This document shows, piece by piece, positions 21,520-24,420 of a stretch of DNA of 24,420 bases. Under the pieces are notes generated by a model that did no database searches, was not told the DNA's origin, and saw only the letters and a program-made list of their open reading frames with translations. This stretch comes from CAG-791 sp002394525 (GTDB taxonomy: Bacteria; Bacillota; Clostridia; Lachnospirales; Lachnospiraceae). The stretch's first letter is position 1. Every line of letters starts with the position of its first letter. The position numbers and the translations under genes were made by a program. The stretch is taken from NCBI GenBank assembly GCA_946536955.1, contig CAMNFJ010000022.1, positions 1 through 24,420 on the forward strand. The letters run 5' to 3'.

Positions 21520-24420
21520 TCACCTGCCCGCCTTCTTTTTCTTCCTCGCGGCCAGCCCCCTCCAGAGGGCGTCCAGGAGGATCACGGCAAAGGCGGCCGC
21601 CGAGATATAGAGGCCGATCCGCAGGTAGGGGATCTCATAGGTCAGTTCGATCTCGTTCTCTCCGTCGACCAGGGGGACCGTGATCATGGTGCCGGCGACT
21701 GTGTCCGGCTGAATGATCTCACCGTTTCTGGCTGCACTCCAGCCCTGAGACCAGGGCACGAGCAGGCAGAGGCTCCGTCCCCGGGTCCCCTGCACCCTGC
21801 AGGTGACATGTCCGTTTTCGATGGTCAGGTCGGTGACTTCGCCCGCCCTGATCCTGTCGGCTGCCTCTCCGAGAGCCTTGAGGTCGAGTCCGTAAAACTG
21901 ATAGTCCTTGAAGCTCAGGCCTTTTTCCGTCCGGAAAACGACGGTCCGGATATCTCCTCCCGCGGTCTTCTTTGCCTTCTGCGCCAGGGCCTCCTTATCA
22001 AAGGCCGCAGCCGCGGCGGCCAGCTCGTCCTTTTTGAGCTGCAGCTCCTCCGCTTCGGTCAGGGGCTGGTCCTCTGCCTCCGCTTCCGGACTCTCCCCGG
22101 CGGCCTTGCGCTTCGCCGCCTCCTCGGCCTTTTTGCGGGCCTCTTTTTCTCTCTCCTCAACCGCCTGCAGGCTGTCCTCAGCACCGGACGCGGCCTGCTC
22201 CTCCCGGCTCCGGATCATGAAGGAGGCCGGCGAGGTCCAGCGGCAGTAGCCGACGGGCTCCGCCCCGTTGATCGACATCAGGCCTGTCATCTTTTCGGGC
22301 CAGAGCAGATTTCCGTAGGCGATATAGTCCCCCTCCGGCACAAAGACGCGGAAGTAGGATTTATTGCCCTCGTTGCGCCGGGTCCAGCCCAGCTGTCGGT
22401 AGAGCACGGTCTCTTTGCCGCTCAGGACCGAAAAGAGGGCGTTCTGATAGACGTAGGCGTTGTCATATTTCCTGGTGGGGAGCTTGGACCCGTCGTAGAC
22501 AAAGGCCATGGGCAGGGCATAGGGATTGCGGTAGACCGTCCGGCCGTTGAAGGCATCGACGCCCCTGACGGGCTCCAGGCCCCTGACCGGCGTGCTCTCC
22601 AGCAGGTATTTGATGCCCAGGAAGGAATCCGAGGCGAGGATGGGGTCGCGGACGATCATCATGCAGCCCGCCTCATCCCGGTAGCCCAGCCTCCACATGA
22701 GGTCCAGCTGGGAATTTTCGGGACTGGAGGTATAGGCCGTGTTGGACCAGTAATTCTGGGCCAGGGAATCATTGAAATAGGCCGTCATGTCGTCGTCCTG
22801 GTGCCACCTGGTCCGGTCCTGGGCGATCCTGTAATAGGATCCGTCGGCCTTGCGGAGCTGTTTCAGCTGCGCCTGCAGGCCTTTGGAATACTCCATGTAG
22901 AGGGTCTGGGAGCTGTCCGAATGATGCTGCCAGAAGAGCCAGGCATTGGCCCCCAGCTCGGCGCAGGTCACGGCCAGAAGGAGCAGGCCTGCCACAGAGC
23001 GGATCAGGATATTTTTTTTCACGCACAGGAGCAGGACCGTCATCAGGGCCAGGAGGGCCGAGGCCGCCACGGTCGCAAAGACGGCGGGATTGAGCCGGAC
23101 GATCTCCACTCCCTGTGCCCGCAGGTCTGCCAGATGGATCCCGTTCAGCTTGAGGACTGCCGCCCCGTACAACAGGGAGAGCGGGATCACAAGCACCTTT
23201 GACAGGCGGTCTTTTTCCGCCCGGCTCAGGTAGGCAGCCGCCCCGAAGAGGAGGGCAAAGCAGACCAGGTGGCTGTAGCGGAACCAGTAGCTGTCCGCCC
23301 GCTTGAGCAGGGAAAAGGCCATCCTGCCGGGCTCCCAGAAGAGCATGAGGAAGCAGACCCCCAGCAGGCAGACATAGGCCGCCTTGTGCCGGAACCTGAA
23401 GGACCCAGAAAAAAGAATGGCTGCCGCCGCGAACACGGCGATCCCCCCGCAGAAAAGCGCGGCAAAGCCCTTGTCACTGACAGCCCCGATGACATAGCCC
23501 CTGACCGGAGACAGGAGGTCTCCGACCATTTCCATGAGGATCTTGATCTCATCATACTGGCCCTTGCCCTGCCGCATGGCACTGACGGCGGGCAGGAAGA
23601 GCCCGGCGCTCAGGGCTACGCCCAGTCCCATCCCCCAGACATAGCGGCAGGAGGACAGGATCAGGTCCGTGATCCCGACCAGCAGGCCCGGGGCCTCCTT
23701 CCGGGACGCCCGCATGCCGACCGGATAACCCGAGGGCATGACGATCTCCTTTTTTTCCTCCTTCCTGTCGCAGAAAAAGAATTCAAAGAGGAACCAGATG
23801 CCCGTAAACAGGCAGTTGACCCCTGCCATATACCAGTTGCACAGGATGCAGAAGCCCGTCGCCAGGGCCAGGCGCCAGACGCTCTTTCTGTGGACCACCT
23901 CATAGACGCCCAGCAGCATGAGGGGAAGCATATAGACCCCGTCCAGCCACATGATATTGCTGCTCTGGGCGATCGAATACTGCATCAGGGCATAGCCCAG
24001 GGAGAGGGCGATCACAAAGACCGGCCGGATCCGGTCCTCAAACCTCCGCTGCAGGTACCAGCAGAAGGTCGCCCCGGCCGTCGCCAGCTTGAGCACGACC
24101 GCGATATCAAAGAACCTGTAGACCCCCGCCTTGCCGAAAAAGTAGAGGAGGAGATTAAAGGGCGACGCCAGATAGTAGCTGAAAAGGCCGAAGGAGCTGC
24201 CTCCCAGCATATTGGCAAAATCATAGCTCAGCGGCCGCGTCCCCCTCAGGACATCCACATAATAGGTAAAAAAGTCGATGTACTGGATCTTGGCGTCATC
24301 GATCGTGACGGCCTTTGTCCCGAAGGGCTCCATCTGCAAAATGTACAAGACCGCGAAAAGCAGGCCCGAAGCGAGCGCAAATGAAATACAGCAGAGGAAA
24401 AACCGCGCAAACCACCCGTG
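21520..24420 (-). CDS. YfhO-family GT-C-like membrane protein, partial at the right edge (paralogue 3)
   Basis: The 5' end lies outside the window. The frame stays open to base 24420, giving at least 966 residues, and residues upstream of the possible TTG at 24348 form most of the first membrane helix (ARFFLCCISFALASGLLFAV), so that TTG is not the start. Loop 1 carries the acidic TIDDAKIQY, then many membrane segments (GVYEV, CNWYMAGVN, SYWFRYSH blocks), an extracytoplasmic region with YFNDSLAQNYWSNTAY and the typical C-terminus PWSQGWSAARNGE, ENEIELTYEIPYLRIGLYISA and a last helix. It is more divergent than the other two YfhO genes. A highly charged Glu/Ala/Lys coiled-coil-like insert (about visible residues 737-820) interrupts the extracytoplasmic domain. 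A terminator follows. Confidence 0.9.
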   Translation of the reverse strand, partial: HGWFARFFLCCISFALASGLLFAVLYILQMEPFGTKAVTIDDAKIQYIDFFTYYVDVLRGTRPLSYDFANMLGGSSFGLFSYYLASPFNLLLYFFGKAGVYRFFDIAVVLKLATAGATFCWYLQRRFEDRIRPVFVIALSLGYALMQYSIAQSSNIMWLDGVYMLPLMLLGVYEVVHRKSVWRLALATGFCILCNWYMAGVNCLFTGIWFLFEFFFCDRKEEKKEIVMPSGYPVGMRASRKEAPGLLVGITDLILSSCRYVWGMGLGVALSAGLFLPAVSAMRQGKGQYDEIKILMEMVGDLLSPVRGYVIGAVSDKGFAALFCGGIAVFAAAAILFSGSFRFRHKAAYVCLLGVCFLMLFWEPGRMAFSLLKRADSYWFRYSHLVCFALLFGAAAYLSRAEKDRLSKVLVIPLSLLYGAAVLKLNGIHLADLRAQGVEIVRLNPAVFATVAASALLALMTVLLLCVKKNILIRSVAGLLLLAVTCAELGANAWLFWQHHSDSSQTLYMEYSKGLQAQLKQLRKADGSYYRIAQDRTRWHQDDDMTAYFNDSLAQNYWSNTAYTSSPENSQLDLMWRLGYRDEAGCMMIVRDPILASDSFLGIKYLLESTPVRGLEPVRGVDAFNGRTVYRNPYALPMAFVYDGSKLPTRKYDNAYVYQNALFSVLSGKETVLYRQLGWTRRNEGNKSYFRVFVPEGDYIAYGNLLWPEKMTGLMSINGAEPVGYCRWTSPASFMIRSREEQAASGAEDSLQAVEEREKEARKKAEEAAKRKAAGESPEAEAEDQPLTEAEELQLKKDELAAAAAAFDKEALAQKAKKTAGGDIRTVVFRTEKGLSFKDYQFYGLDLKALGEAADRIRAGEVTDLTIENGHVTCRVQGTRGRSLCLLVPWSQGWSAARNGEIIQPDTVAGTMITVPLVDGENEIELTYEIPYLRIGLYISAAAFAVILLDALWRGLAARKKKKAGR

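Noticed and set aside
24346..24348. TTG as start of the right-edge YfhO gene
   Set aside because: The frame continues upstream to the window edge and encodes most of a first membrane helix before this codon, as the paralogues have, so the gene is truncated by the window.

Overview
The window is a high-GC, gene-dense stretch whose genes are almost all on the minus strand. The gene types and their order suggest a Firmicute of the class Clostridia, plausibly a GC-rich Lachnospiraceae: a split B12-dependent methionine synthase with a separate reactivation protein, an OmpR/HisKA two-component pair, an Ala-rich lipoprotein and YfhO/GtrA/GT2 membrane glycosylation genes. The taxon is inferred from gene style only. 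No rRNA, tRNA, CRISPR array, transposase or prophage gene was seen.

Layout, following minus-strand transcription from right to left. (1) 24420-21520: a YfhO-family membrane protein whose 5' end lies outside the window, ending at a clear hairpin terminator. (2) 21325-19909: a GtrA-family protein and a GT2 polyprenyl-phosphate glycosyltransferase, 13 bp apart. (3) 19017-19733: the only plus-strand gene, mtnN, converging on the GT2 gene across a 66-bp perfect palindrome. (4) 18731-10652: two further large YfhO paralogues in tandem, then a second GT2 gene. (5) 10584-7611: histidine kinase, response regulator and RsuA-type pseudouridine synthase, joined by ATGA overlaps. (6) 7520-5490: a large unrecognised lipoprotein. 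(7) 5145-230: metF, the methionine synthase reactivation protein and metH. A textbook sigma-A promoter at 9-37 fires out of the left edge.

Two functional themes stand out. metF, metH and the reactivation protein remethylate homocysteine, and mtnN clears the SAM by-products SAH and MTA. The right half resembles a multi-copy version of the three-component glycosylation systems (undecaprenyl-phosphate GT2, GtrA, and a YfhO GT-C-like transferase) that decorate Gram-positive envelope polymers. Here there are three YfhO proteins, two GT2 enzymes and one GtrA.

The most unusual feature is the non-coding DNA. Nearly every longer intergenic gap is filled by repeats: tandem arrays of 39/40, 46 and 49 bp that share a GGAAAA(A)(A)GG core, a 27-bp duplication, two arrays of GCTAANA heptamers just upstream of genes, a hairpin family with at least three copies, a second dispersed palindrome family, and REP-like GTGTGACA...TGTCACAC elements. 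Several proteins carry matching low-complexity expansions. The 49-bp array appears to be a serial duplication of the lipoprotein gene's own 3' end.
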